A DNA stretch of 64,000 nucleotides. Source: Lysinibacillus sp. FSL M8-0337. GTDB lineage: Bacteria > Bacillota > Bacilli > Bacillales_A > Planococcaceae. Position numbers and translations under genes: made by a program. The notes under the pieces were generated by a model. It made no database searches. It worked only from the letters and a program-made list of their open reading frames with translations, and was not told the origin of the DNA. The stretch is from contig NZ_CP151996.1 of NCBI RefSeq assembly GCF_038593855.1, positions 2,232,001 through 2,296,000 on the forward strand, given 5' to 3'. Positions 8,611 through 17,469 of this stretch are shown piece by piece. Position 1 is the first letter of the stretch, and each line of letters begins with the position of its first letter.

Positions 8611-9114
8611 TTAAATGACAATTCCTTTCATTTCATGTATTTGCTCAATGTGTCGTTGTTCATGCAAATACACTTGCTCAATCCATTGATTGAGTGGTAA
8701 TGGTCCGAAGGCTGGGTGATTCACAGCTTTTTTAGCAAGTAAGGACGGCTCTTCTAGTTGAAGCAAAAATGTCGTTAGTTTCGCTCTTGTTTCATATAAT
8801 AGTGTCACCATTTGCTGGACAGCGAATGGTTCCTCCGTCGGTTCCACAATTTTGGGTGCTGTGAGCTTCTTTGTTCGATCTTTCATTAGTTCAACATTGA
8901 TCCGTTCAGGATTGGTATTTTCTTGAGAGGCTAACCCCCATGAAATGGCCTTCATTGTTGAAGTTTCTACTAGCACTAAATGATGACATATTTGAGCAAT
9001 GCTCCAACTGTTTGCATCGGGTTTTCGATTAAATTGAGCATCGTTTAATACTTCTATTTCCTTTAATAGTTGTTCTCTCGTAACACTTAATTGTTCAAGA
9101 TATGATGAAATCAT
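8611..9114 (-). CDS. DinB family protein (DinB_2-like)
   Basis: 167 residues from the ATG at 9114, which has AAGGGGGA upstream; an in-frame ATG at 9159 lacks a site. It is a four-helix DinB/YfiT-like fold. The candidate metal-binding histidines are in WSIAQICHHLVLVE and YLHEQRHIEQIHEM. Members bind a divalent metal, and some are thiol-S-transferases or damage-induced proteins; the substrate here is unknown. A 45-aa ORF follows in the same unit. A second, more distant DinB protein lies at 54510-54980. Confidence 0.85.
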   Translation of the reverse strand: MISSYLEQLSVTREQLLKEIEVLNDAQFNRKPDANSWSIAQICHHLVLVETSTMKAISWGLASQENTNPERINVELMKDRTKKLTAPKIVEPTEEPFAVQQMVTLLYETRAKLTTFLLQLEEPSLLAKKAVNHPAFGPLPLNQWIEQVYLHEQRHIEQIHEMKGIVI

Positions 9115-9190
9115 ATATTTTCCCCCTTCAGTTTTAGACCCTACTCTGTATATATGCATCGTACTTGTTCGTATGCTCTTACGCTAGCTA

Positions 9191-10147
9191 TTAATCAACA
9201 ATATTAAAAGGGTTATTCTCCAAAACATGTTGCAATTGCTCGTCCTCAATATGGGTATAGATTTGGGTTGTAGCGACACTGGAGTGACCTAGTATATGTT
9301 GTAAGCTACGAATATCTGCCCCAGCTTTATACATCATTGTCGCTGATGTATGACGCAATTTATGTGGTGTAAGCCTATCCTTTTGCAGACCCGATTGTTT
9401 ATTGATTTGCTTAACGATTTTGGCTACGGTTTGTCGTGTAAAACGTGTTCCTTTTTGCGAAACAAAAAGAGGTTCTTCTCCTTCCCCCTTGAATGGCGTT
9501 TTCCCACTCTGTTCATAATTATTTAGCGCTTGCATGCAACTATCATTTAAGTAAACTGTGCGCTCTTTATTTCCTTTTCCGATTACGGTCAAATAACGAC
9601 CTTGTATAGATGATGTATTGAGCTGGCAAAGTTCAGATACGCGAATACCGAGATTTAAGAAAAACATCATCATACAATAATTCCGTGGCGATGCGCCATG
9701 TAGTTGAATACCCTCAATAAACTGTGTCGCCTCGTCCATATTCATATATATCGGTTTTCTACGACCAATCTTTGGTGTTTCCAACTCTTCTGCTGGATTT
9801 TCTTCAATAAGGCGTCGCTTTCCTTTAATGTATTTGAAAAACGATTTTAAGGTAGCGACTTTCCGCGCTCTTGCGGAAGCGGAATTATTACGTTGTACTT
9901 CACAATATTCCATAAATAAATAGAGATCTTCCAAAGTGATGTCACGGATTTCTTCTATTGTAATAGTAGCTATATTAATTTCGTTTATTTGCGCGATATC
10001 TATATCATTTTGCATGGCTAAATGAAAACGAAAGAATAAAGTGAGATCGTATTCATATTCTTTTCGAGTGCGTTGGGACTTTCCTTTGATTGTTGTTAAG
10101 TACACTAAGAAGTCTTTCATTATTTTAGGTTGTGGATTCTTTTGCAT
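9191..10147 (-). CDS. Tyrosine recombinase (XerC/XerD-like)
   Basis: 318 residues. A SAM-like N-terminal core-binding domain (residues 8-120) is followed by a catalytic domain with all expected residues: R in GIRVSELC, K in GKGNKERTVY, HxxR in PHKLRHTSATMM, H in GHSSVATTQ and the nucleophile Y in IYTHI. It should cut and rejoin DNA at a specific site. AGAGGTGA precedes the ATG. It is followed downstream by the DinB gene after 77 bases. No att-like or dif-like site could be identified by eye nearby. Compare the degenerate relative at 14336-15214. Confidence 0.9.
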   Translation of the reverse strand: MQKNPQPKIMKDFLVYLTTIKGKSQRTRKEYEYDLTLFFRFHLAMQNDIDIAQINEINIATITIEEIRDITLEDLYLFMEYCEVQRNNSASARARKVATLKSFFKYIKGKRRLIEENPAEELETPKIGRRKPIYMNMDEATQFIEGIQLHGASPRNYCMMMFFLNLGIRVSELCQLNTSSIQGRYLTVIGKGNKERTVYLNDSCMQALNNYEQSGKTPFKGEGEEPLFVSQKGTRFTRQTVAKIVKQINKQSGLQKDRLTPHKLRHTSATMMYKAGADIRSLQHILGHSSVATTQIYTHIEDEQLQHVLENNPFNIVD

Positions 10148-10178
10148 AAAATCACCTCTATTTTCTCTATTTTACCAT

Positions 10179-10210
10179 AAAAAACGTTCCCAAATATAAA
10201 TTTGGGAACA
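10179..10210 (-). terminator. Terminator upstream of the recombinase gene
   Basis: GTTCCCAAAT-ATAA-ATTTGGGAAC is a perfect 10-bp stem followed by a U-run on the minus strand. It lies downstream of the 10479-10892 gene. Confidence 0.8.
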
Positions 10211-10269
10211 TTATTGATGAAAAATGCCCTTTTTCCCTACGTCGTACATATGTTCTTATTTTGGTGATT

Positions 10270-10311
10270 AAAAAAGACGATTTTCTAATTGTTAAAAAAT
10301 CATCTTTTTTT
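10270..10311. repeat. AT-rich hairpin with T-runs on both sides
   Basis: AAAAGA-GATTTT pairs with AAAATC-TCTTTT, giving a terminator-like structure between two other hairpins. Confidence 0.5.
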
Positions 10312-10392
10312 GAAATTTTTTTGCAAGGTCTATTTATTTATGCATAAACGCCTCGCAAAATGAATATTAAACTCTAGTATACTACTATACGC

Positions 10393-10446
10393 TGAGACGA
10401 ATCGAAAAATGATCCAGTGGGTAATGATACGAGTCGATTCGTCTCA
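10393..10446. repeat. 13-bp perfect inverted repeat with 28-base loop
   Basis: TGAGACGAATCGA at 10393-10405 pairs exactly with 10434-10446. There is no T-run, so it does not look like an ordinary terminator. It lies 33 bases after the stop of the gene at 10479-10892. Confidence 0.8.
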
Positions 10447-10478
10447 CAATGCGCGTGGAATTATTTGGTTATTTGTAG

Positions 10479-10892
10479 TTAATTAGCGAAAATACTATAT
10501 GTACCATTCGTTTGTTGTGTTATTTTCCAGTTGGTCGACAACATGGTATGAAGCTTCGAAATTATGGCTTCGTCACACGCTAAATCCTGAATACCTGTTT
10601 CTTCCAATTGAAAGTCCTTCGTTTCTTCTAATTGAAAGCGAAGATGTAGTAAACGCTTAATGCCAGGTAATGTTACATATTTTATTCGATAATTACCATG
10701 CAGCGCGTCCAATAATTGGTGCTCCCCTTCTTGAAAAAGAGCCAGCGTTTCTTGAAATTCATAATTTGGTTCCTTTGTACACCATGACGATACTTCCCCA
10801 GTTCGCAATGTCTGTAAGATTTCCTCATCAGATATACCTAGTTTCGATAGCTTGTCTAACTCATAAGCTTGCATTAAGTTAATGTTGATCAT
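10479..10892 (-). CDS. Hypothetical protein (137 aa)
   Basis: 137 residues, beginning MININLMQAYELDKLSKLGI. No signal peptide, membrane helix or known motif is visible. It is acidic and leucine-rich, with a short internal repeat (FQLEETKDFQLEETG). AGGAG lies ten bases before the ATG. It is divergent from the ATP-grasp operon, with 76 bases between start codons, so a shared control region is possible. The family is unknown to me. Confidence 0.7.
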   Translation of the reverse strand: MININLMQAYELDKLSKLGISDEEILQTLRTGEVSSWCTKEPNYEFQETLALFQEGEHQLLDALHGNYRIKYVTLPGIKRLLHLRFQLEETKDFQLEETGIQDLACDEAIISKLHTMLSTNWKITQQTNGTYSIFAN

Positions 10893-10968
10893 TTTTTACT
10901 AGCTCCTTTTATGTATTCTTTTTAGTGTAACATGTTTTGACTATTCCTTAAATTCGGAGGCGGTTCAC

Positions 10969-12459
10969 ATGATGAAATTATATGATTCGGGTTCTTTTTT
11001 TGATGAAATGTTAGATGGTGACCAGCCGAAACCGCATTATCGCTCCTTCCATCGTAAACTAAATGCTTTTTCACAAGAACAGCTAGAAGAAAAATACCAG
11101 CAAGCCCAATCGAGCTTCCTTAGACAAGGTATTACATTTACTGTATATGGTGCCCAAGGGGGGACAGAACGGACAATGCCTTTTGATTTTGTACCGATTA
11201 TTATCCCGCATTTACAATGGCATATGATTGAGACAGGTATGAAACAACGTGTCAAAGCGTTAAATTGTTTTTTACATGATATTTATAATGAACAGTTAAT
11301 TGTAACTGCTGGCATTATTCCCAAAAATCTTATCGAACAAAATTCCTATTATTGTCGAGAAATGTTGGGTGTTCAAGTGCCAATAAATAATCATATTTTT
11401 TTAGCTGGCATTGATGTAATTCGTGATCAAAACGGTGTTTACCGCGTATTGGAAGATAATTTACGTAATCCTTCCGGCATTTCATACGTTTTTCAAAATC
11501 GTTATGTTATGAAGGAAGTGTATCCTGAATTTTTTTCCAAACATACGATTCAATCGCTCGAAAAACAAATGGCCAACATGAAAAAAGCACTACTTTCACA
11601 TCGACCACGAAATTTAAAGGCTCATGTTGAACCGAAAGCAGTCCTTTTAACTGCTGGTATGTATAATTCAGCCTACTACGACCATGTCTTTTTAGCGCAA
11701 CAACTAAATATTCAGCTTGTAGAAGGACGCGATTTAATTGTGCAAAATTTAAAAGTTTATAAAAAAACAATTTACGGATTAGAGCAAATCGATATTATCT
11801 ATCGCCGCATTGATGATGACTTTTTAGATCCTACTGTCTTTCGGGAAGATTCTTTACTTGGCGTGCCGTATTTAATGGAGGCCTATAAGGCAGGAAATAT
11901 TGCAATACTAAATGCAGTAGGCAACGGTGTCGCAGATGATAAAGCGATGTATGCCTATGTCCCTGATATGATTCGTTTTTATTTAAATGAAGAGCCTATA
12001 TTAGAAAATGTTACGACCTACCATCTTGATGATGAAAATCAGCGGGCATGGGTACTAAAACATTTACACGAGCTTGTTATAAAAAATGTAAGTGCTTCAG
12101 GTGGCTACGATATGCTGATTGGTCCACATGCAAGTGCTGAAGAAATCTCTAGCTTTCGACAAAAAATAGTAAGCCAACCAAATCAATATATAGCACAACC
12201 GACCATTCAGTTATCACGCGCACCTGCCTATCAAAATGGCAAATTCTATCCTTGTCATGTCGATTTGCGTGTATATGTCATTACAGGTGAAGAGATATTT
12301 GTCCTTCCAGGTGGCTTATCACGTGTTGCGCTAACAGAAGGGTCGTTAGTCGTAAATTCTTCACAAGGTGGCGGAGCAAAAGATACGTGGATATTAAAGG
12401 AGGAATTGCCGCATGCTAAGTCGAGTAGCAGACGCACTATATTGGATGGCAAGATATAG
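10969..12459 (+). CDS. Circularly permuted ATP-grasp protein
   Basis: 496 residues. Motifs of the circularly permuted ATP-grasp family (old DUF404/DUF407) are clear: LEDNLRNPSGISYV, YRRIDDDFLDP, GNGVADDKAMYAYVPDMI, HVDLRVYVITG and SSQGGGAKDTWI. ATP-grasp enzymes join a carboxylate to an amine or thiol through an acylphosphate; the substrate of this family is not known. GGAGG precedes two consecutive ATGs. The 3' end overlaps the alpha-E gene by 47 bases, so they are co-translated. Together with the alpha-E and transglutaminase-like proteins it forms a conserved trio predicted to make and cleave peptide-like bonds. Confidence 0.92.
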   Translation: MMKLYDSGSFFDEMLDGDQPKPHYRSFHRKLNAFSQEQLEEKYQQAQSSFLRQGITFTVYGAQGGTERTMPFDFVPIIIPHLQWHMIETGMKQRVKALNCFLHDIYNEQLIVTAGIIPKNLIEQNSYYCREMLGVQVPINNHIFLAGIDVIRDQNGVYRVLEDNLRNPSGISYVFQNRYVMKEVYPEFFSKHTIQSLEKQMANMKKALLSHRPRNLKAHVEPKAVLLTAGMYNSAYYDHVFLAQQLNIQLVEGRDLIVQNLKVYKKTIYGLEQIDIIYRRIDDDFLDPTVFREDSLLGVPYLMEAYKAGNIAILNAVGNGVADDKAMYAYVPDMIRFYLNEEPILENVTTYHLDDENQRAWVLKHLHELVIKNVSASGGYDMLIGPHASAEEISSFRQKIVSQPNQYIAQPTIQLSRAPAYQNGKFYPCHVDLRVYVITGEEIFVLPGGLSRVALTEGSLVVNSSQGGGAKDTWILKEELPHAKSSSRRTILDGKI

Positions 12460-13375
12460 TGAACGCACAGAAACAAATGCACATATATTACAAGTACAGC
12501 TGTTGAATATGCTGGAGCAATCTGGTAAGGAACATGATTATCTCGACCACTGGGAAGCTATTTTAGATATTTGTGCTTCGAAAGAAGAATTTCTAGCATG
12601 CTATGAAGTCATTCGAGTGAATCCTCTTATTGAGTACTTGTTGTTCTCAGAGAACAATAGCAACGCTTTGCATGCAACTTTGCGCGCCGTTCGAGAAAAT
12701 GCACGAATAACACGGGATAGTATCCCTATTGAGCTTTGGGAATTACACAATGCCTTTTATTTATATATGCAGCAAGAAGTAACGGTGCAGAAACGGCCAT
12801 TTCCGTTAATATCACTAAATTATTTTTTACACAATGTACGTAAGACATCATTAACGGTTACAGGACTAGTTGAAGACTCAATGGAACGAGATTTACCTTT
12901 TTATTTTATGCAAGTCGGCAAATGGATTGAACGAGCAGAAAAGATGATCCGTATGATATTAATCATGCTGGAGCAACAACCAATGACTAGCAATATAGAA
13001 GAAGCCGATGGGATATTTTTGCTTGATTTATCAAAAGCGACAGCGTCTTATAAACGTAAGTATCATCAAACAAATTTACTATCTGTTATGCAATATTTAT
13101 TGCAGGACGCGCATTTTCCACGCTCCGTGAAGGTCTGTTTTAAAAAATTAGAGGATGCATTTATGCATATTGAAAAAGACCATCTAACTGCTCGTTTTGT
13201 AGCACTTAATACACCGTTACGAGCTTTGTTAACGGCCATTAGCGAGCTCGATTTATCAACAGTTTCCTTAGAGGAAGCTATATTTTCAATGGAGGAAAGA
13301 TTGTGTCAATGTATTGATTTTGGTCATACATTTTCAGCAATTTATCATTTATATGAACCCAGCCTACAAGCTTGA
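12413..13375 (+). CDS. Alpha-E domain protein (DUF403)
   Basis: 320 residues. The start MLSRVADALYWMARYSERTE is the diagnostic opening of alpha-E proteins, an all-helical family found beside circularly permuted ATP-grasp genes. WIERAEKMIRMI fits the same family. AAAGGAGG lies nine bases before the ATG, inside the end of the ATP-grasp gene. No catalytic motif is evident; it probably acts as a partner or scaffold of the ATP-grasp enzyme. It sits between ATP-grasp and transglutaminase genes, the usual order. Confidence 0.92.
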   Translation: MLSRVADALYWMARYSERTETNAHILQVQLLNMLEQSGKEHDYLDHWEAILDICASKEEFLACYEVIRVNPLIEYLLFSENNSNALHATLRAVRENARITRDSIPIELWELHNAFYLYMQQEVTVQKRPFPLISLNYFLHNVRKTSLTVTGLVEDSMERDLPFYFMQVGKWIERAEKMIRMILIMLEQQPMTSNIEEADGIFLLDLSKATASYKRKYHQTNLLSVMQYLLQDAHFPRSVKVCFKKLEDAFMHIEKDHLTARFVALNTPLRALLTAISELDLSTVSLEEAIFSMEERLCQCIDFGHTFSAIYHLYEPSLQA

Positions 13376-13436
13376 AAGGAACCACTTACAGCTCCCTTTC
13401 AACACGCAAGTCAGTAATCAAAAGGAAGCGGACACG

Positions 13437-14291
13437 ATGAAATTTGAAATTCAACATACAAATATTTTTCAATATGAATCTGAAGTCGATCAAAGCTTGA
13501 ATACTATCCGCTTAAAGCCGCGGGGTGATGAGCGTCAACGCTTGCTGTCCTACCGTATCGCGATTTCACCATCTTCTCTAACGCGTGAGCATGCAGATAT
13601 TTGGGGAAATACAGTCGGTACATTTTATATCCCTGAGCAACATCAAGTGCTAGAAATAGAAACAACATCCATCGTTAGTATACAGCGTGCACCATTTATT
13701 CATCGCATTCAATATTCACCCGAAATGCAGACGATTTTTCACTCCCAGCTCTTTTACGAACATTATTTGCCCTATTTAAAATCAACAAGCTTTACGTATA
13801 TGACAGATGCTCAGATAGAGGAAGTGTTTCATGCGATTGGGCACGCAGAAAATCCAGTGCTGTTTTCGCTTAATTTAATGCAATATTTATATTCAACATT
13901 TGAGTATGATCCAACAGCAACGAATGTTACGACAACTGCAAGCCAAGCCTTTGCCTTAAAACGAGGAGTTTGTCAAGATTTCACGCACGTTATGCTCGCT
14001 ATACTGCGTGCTAAAGGCATACCTGCTCGCTATGTAAGCGGTTATTTATATGTCGATGGAAATTCAGGTTTAATCGGAGATATAGCAACACATGCTTGGG
14101 TTGAAGTGATGATTCCTGGTATTGGTTGGATTGGGTTAGACCCAACTAATAATGTGGAAGTACTAGAAAATCACATTATTTTATGTATCGGACGTGACTA
14201 TACCGATATTAGCCCTGTCGAAGGCGTCTATACAGGCGGTAAACATGATTTAACGGTAAAAGTTCAAGTAAAAGCGTTAACCCATTTTTAA
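13437..14291 (+). CDS. Transglutaminase-like protease
   Basis: 284 residues from the ATG at 13437 (AAAAGGAAG upstream); a longer in-frame start at 13314 would overlap the alpha-E gene and lacks a site. An N-terminal beta domain (FEIQHTNIFQYESEVDQS) precedes a transglutaminase-like core. The core has C in KRGVCQDFTHVML, H in THAWVEVMIPG and D in IGLDPTNN, the papain-like Cys-His-Asp triad. It is probably a peptidase or amidase that hydrolyses the product or a relative of the ATP-grasp ligase. There is no signal peptide, so it is cytoplasmic. Confidence 0.9.
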   Translation: MKFEIQHTNIFQYESEVDQSLNTIRLKPRGDERQRLLSYRIAISPSSLTREHADIWGNTVGTFYIPEQHQVLEIETTSIVSIQRAPFIHRIQYSPEMQTIFHSQLFYEHYLPYLKSTSFTYMTDAQIEEVFHAIGHAENPVLFSLNLMQYLYSTFEYDPTATNVTTTASQAFALKRGVCQDFTHVMLAILRAKGIPARYVSGYLYVDGNSGLIGDIATHAWVEVMIPGIGWIGLDPTNNVEVLENHIILCIGRDYTDISPVEGVYTGGKHDLTVKVQVKALTHF

Positions 14292-14333
14292 AAAGAAGTG
14301 CAGCAATTTGTGCTTGAGAGACAATTGCTGCAC
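14291..14333 (-). terminator. Shared hairpin between convergent genes
   Basis: GTGCAGCAATT (14298-14308) pairs with AATTGCTGCAC (14323-14333). On the minus strand it is followed by a U-rich stretch; on the plus strand it is not. Confidence 0.7.
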
Positions 14334-14335
14334 AC

Positions 14336-15214
14336 TTACTTAAAACGTTCTCCTCGTTCTGTTAATACCCATTTTCGAACATATCCCATTTTTTGTTGTA
14401 TGTTTTCAACCGTTTCCTCACTTTGTAACGCCCTCTGTAGCACCGTGTAACGAACATCCGTCGCTCGTACATTTGTGCCAATATCTTTTGATAGTGTTTG
14501 AAAAATCCGTTCAATTGTTTTTGTCGTGATCGATTTAGTAAGACTTGTTTCACTGACCCAAAGCCACTCCCCTACATTCCCTTGATGTATATCTTCCGTC
14601 GCATTTTTATAATGCTGTAACATTTCCATCAAAATAGGTGAAAGTCTCATCTCTCTTCTGCCATTCTGGTTTGAAATCGAAATATGTGATGATGGAATTT
14701 CAAGATGCCCCCACTTCATACGGACAAGTTCAGCAGGCTTGCAACCCGTTTCGATAAACATTTGTACAATACAACCATTCCGTCTTGCAAGCCAAGCATG
14801 CTCAGGTGTTTTTGCATATCGAAAATAGGTCGGCCATACTTCTAAAATGTTTAACAATTGCTCTTTTGTCAGCACTTTTAAAGAATCCTTGCCCCTCTTT
14901 TTTGGCTGTAAAATGCTTTCATAATCAAACGGTTCAACCCATTCTCGCAAAAATACAAAGTCTACAAAACTACGGAGTGACGCTATTTTCCGATTAAAAG
15001 TATTAACATTTTCATAGTTTTCTTTTAGATAATTACTATATATAAATAATAATTCTTTAAATTGTTTATCCAACATTTGAATATTATGTTCACTTGCAAA
15101 AGCTAAAAATTGCTGTACATCAAGGTTGTATTGTTTTTTTGTAGCAGTACTTTTCTTTAAAGAATTTAATAGTAATAAATAACTTTGCCATGCTTCTTTT
15201 AATGGTACCATCAT
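14336..15214 (-). CDS. Degenerate tyrosine recombinase-like protein
   Basis: 292 residues with the two-domain layout of XerC-type recombinases (SAM-like domain about 5-95, catalytic-type domain about 115-285). The catalytic residues are lost. The first arginine position reads GCKPAELVRM instead of G-x-R-x-S-E-L. The HxxR box reads TDVRYTVLQ, with R kept and the first H gone. The GH box reads MGYVRK, and no tyrosine nucleophile follows. It may bind DNA without cutting it. AAGGAGG precedes tandem ATGs at 15214 and 15211. It is convergent with the transglutaminase gene. The reading frame is intact, which argues against simple decay. Confidence 0.75.
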   Translation of the reverse strand: MMVPLKEAWQSYLLLLNSLKKSTATKKQYNLDVQQFLAFASEHNIQMLDKQFKELLFIYSNYLKENYENVNTFNRKIASLRSFVDFVFLREWVEPFDYESILQPKKRGKDSLKVLTKEQLLNILEVWPTYFRYAKTPEHAWLARRNGCIVQMFIETGCKPAELVRMKWGHLEIPSSHISISNQNGRREMRLSPILMEMLQHYKNATEDIHQGNVGEWLWVSETSLTKSITTKTIERIFQTLSKDIGTNVRATDVRYTVLQRALQSEETVENIQQKMGYVRKWVLTERGERFK

Positions 15215-15569
15215 GCGCCCTCCTTGTTTACTGTACGTGTGATAGTTTTATTTTATAATATTTATGGTGCGTGAGGTATTATTTAACTTTAAATAGAGTA
15301 GTGTCGGATAATCTGTAATTATCGATTAAACTTATCTTTCTGTACACGATGCTCCTTACGAAATAAAGAAACAAATGTTCCTATAGTAGTTTCTCATATC
15401 TTATGCTTTATTACAATAGCAATTATCTGTTGTAGTACAATCTCTATAAAATGCCATTAATCTTGTGTAACAGGTTGAAAAAACATGAAAATTCGTATTA
15501 TTTAGTGTTTATTGTCCTTTGTGTTATATAATATAAGTATCAACTTAAATTGTAGGGGGCTTTTCAATT
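15215..15569. other. Intergenic, upstream region of enoyl-CoA hydratase
   Basis: 355 AT-rich bases between divergent genes. A TATAAT at 15527-15532 lies 37 bases before the hydratase start, but I see no good -35 box 16-18 bases upstream. No gene seen. Confidence 0.4.
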
Positions 15570-16364
15570 ATGCAAGTAAGAACAACTCGTCTTGAGGCTG
15601 AGGATGCGAAAATTATTTATCAAGAAACGGCTGGACTCGCGATTATTACGATCCATCGACCACAGGCGAAAAATGCGCTTACCGCAAATATGTGGGATGA
15701 ATTAGCTAAAATTGCACTAAAAGTGTTAGATAATCCTAAAAATAAAGTGCTTATTTTACGAGGCTCTGGTGAGAATTTTACAGCAGGCTCTGATATTAAA
15801 GAATTCAACGCTATTTCTTTGGAAAAGGCAGAAGAAGCTTTTCTACATATGGAAAAAACAATATCAACGATTGAACGTTTACCGATTCCAACAATTGGTG
15901 TTATTAACGGTCCTGCAATGGGCGCAGGGTTAGAACTTGCTTTAGCATGTGATATTCGCATCGGCTCTGAAAAAGCAAAATTAGGCATTCCTGTAGGCAA
16001 ATTGGGCATCACATTAAACAATAAATTTGCCCAGCGTCTTGTTCAACTTGTTGGCCCATCTACAACGAAGGATTTGGTATTTACAGGTCGTATGTTTAAA
16101 GCCGATGAAGCCTTTAAACTGGGTATGCTGAACTATTTAGTAACTGAGAAAGATTTAAATAAATTTATGATTCGAATAGGCAAGCTGGTAGCCGGAATGT
16201 CTCCAGAATCTTTACTTGCTGTAAAGCAATCTGTTCAAGAATGTGTCGATAGTGTACCAACATTATGGCAAGGTTCTACACCATTTGTAGGCAGTGATTT
16301 TACAGAAGGCTGCCGTGCCTTTGTTGAAAAGCGTCAACCTCAATTTTCACGCGCATCAAAATAG
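15570..16364 (+). CDS. Enoyl-CoA hydratase/isomerase family protein
   Basis: 264 residues of the crotonase fold. The oxyanion-hole regions are visible as NFTAGSDIKEFN (residues 68-79) and NGPAMGAGLELALACDIRI (residues 112-130). The catalytic glutamate positions of true hydratases are not certain, since the region after the second motif reads AKLGIPVGKLGITLN. It could be a hydratase, isomerase or other crotonase. The substrate is an acyl-CoA, in the cytoplasm. GGGGG precedes the ATG. It is a single gene, closed by the terminator at 16365-16411. Confidence 0.88.
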   Translation: MQVRTTRLEAEDAKIIYQETAGLAIITIHRPQAKNALTANMWDELAKIALKVLDNPKNKVLILRGSGENFTAGSDIKEFNAISLEKAEEAFLHMEKTISTIERLPIPTIGVINGPAMGAGLELALACDIRIGSEKAKLGIPVGKLGITLNNKFAQRLVQLVGPSTTKDLVFTGRMFKADEAFKLGMLNYLVTEKDLNKFMIRIGKLVAGMSPESLLAVKQSVQECVDSVPTLWQGSTPFVGSDFTEGCRAFVEKRQPQFSRASK

Positions 16365-16411
16365 AAAACAGGTACTCACTCGCCCTATTGCGACTAGAGT
16401 ACCTGTTTTTT
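16365..16411. terminator. Bidirectional terminator between convergent genes
   Basis: AAAACAGGTACTC pairs with GAGTACCTGTTTTTT. Confidence 0.9.
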
Positions 16412-17222
16412 ATTTTCGTTTTTGTACAACAGAGTGCACTTGAACATTGATACCATCTAGTTCGTAGCCAAAATGCTGGTAAAAAGACTGTTGTACGTCT
16501 TCTTGTAACTGATATAAGCGACGGGGCAATGAATAATCTATCGGCATCTTTAATTGCAAAGATATTATGACCTTTGCCTGCTCTCCAAGGCTAAACTGTA
16601 TTTGTTCTACTTTTTGCACAATATCTTGCTGTTTACAAGTATAGGTTAGTAATTGCACATAGACTTGCTTCTCTATTTCAATATATTCCTGTTGGAAGTC
16701 AGGACGCACAATGGTTGTTTCACCGATTTTTTCGCGTTTAGGTGTGAAAATTTCCTTCCCCTTTTGCACCAGTCGTTTAAAGAAATTTTGCTCGACTTGA
16801 CGGTACGGTATGGGCATAACATGTTTTCCTTGCGTTTGGCGAATAAATCGCGCCTTTTGGATTTCCTTTTGAGAGCGAATATCCTCAACATAATAATACG
16901 TTTCAATCGGCCCTAGTTCCAAGCGCTTGGCAATATTATTCGTCATTTTATCAGACGTACCAATAAGTAATATAGATTGAACATGATATGTATCGAGAGC
17001 TTTAACGACTTCTTCACGATGCGCTTCTTCTGAAAAAATCGCACGTCGTACAGCAGTTATCGTATTTTTTTCAAACTTCGCAGAAATCCCTGCTACTTTC
17101 ACGCCATTGACAATGAGTAAACCGTCATCAATAATGGCTTGTACTCCTATTTTATGTGCAAAAACGAGCGCGCTTGTACTTTTTCCTGTTCCACTTGGTC
17201 CACTTAAAGAACATACCTTCAT
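16410..17222 (-). CDS. P-loop NTPase fused to an Asp23/Gls24-like domain
   Basis: 270 residues. The N-terminal half has a textbook Walker A motif, SGPSGTGKSTSALVFA (residues 6-21), followed by a kinase-like core (IDDGLLIVNG, SILLIGTSDKM). The C-terminal third (about residues 170-265) reads ETTIVRPDFQQEYIEIEKQV and then alternating hydrophobic strands. It resembles the small Asp23/Gls24 envelope-stress domain; I hold that assignment at moderate confidence. The protein may bind and hydrolyse nucleotide in the cytoplasm; its partner is unknown. Divergent from the aminotransferase gene at 17470, with about 250 bases between. Confidence 0.7.
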   Translation of the reverse strand: MKVCSLSGPSGTGKSTSALVFAHKIGVQAIIDDGLLIVNGVKVAGISAKFEKNTITAVRRAIFSEEAHREEVVKALDTYHVQSILLIGTSDKMTNNIAKRLELGPIETYYYVEDIRSQKEIQKARFIRQTQGKHVMPIPYRQVEQNFFKRLVQKGKEIFTPKREKIGETTIVRPDFQQEYIEIEKQVYVQLLTYTCKQQDIVQKVEQIQFSLGEQAKVIISLQLKMPIDYSLPRRLYQLQEDVQQSFYQHFGYELDGINVQVHSVVQKRK

Positions 17223-17469
17223 CTAAAAAACCACCTTCCTTGCTTAATAATAGCAGAAATATATCGCTACTATCATTTAGCATCGTTACCCGTTATTATT
17301 TTGTACAAAAATATTGTCATTTAAGCTTAATTTTTTCCGCTAGCCTATGCAAGCATCTTCTCCATTACAAGAATATATTCTTTTTTCAGAATAACTTCCC
17401 CTTTCTGTGCTTTAGTATGATAAAATGTGTACTACTATTCTGTTATACAACTATAAGGAGTGTCCTAGT

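Noticed and set aside
10393..10446. dif site for the neighbouring recombinase
   Set aside because: It does not resemble the known Bacillus dif sequence, and the loop is far longer than a 6-8 base dif centre.
15504..15532. Promoter for the enoyl-CoA hydratase
   Set aside because: A TATAAT is present but no acceptable -35 box at 16-18 bases, so I did not call it.
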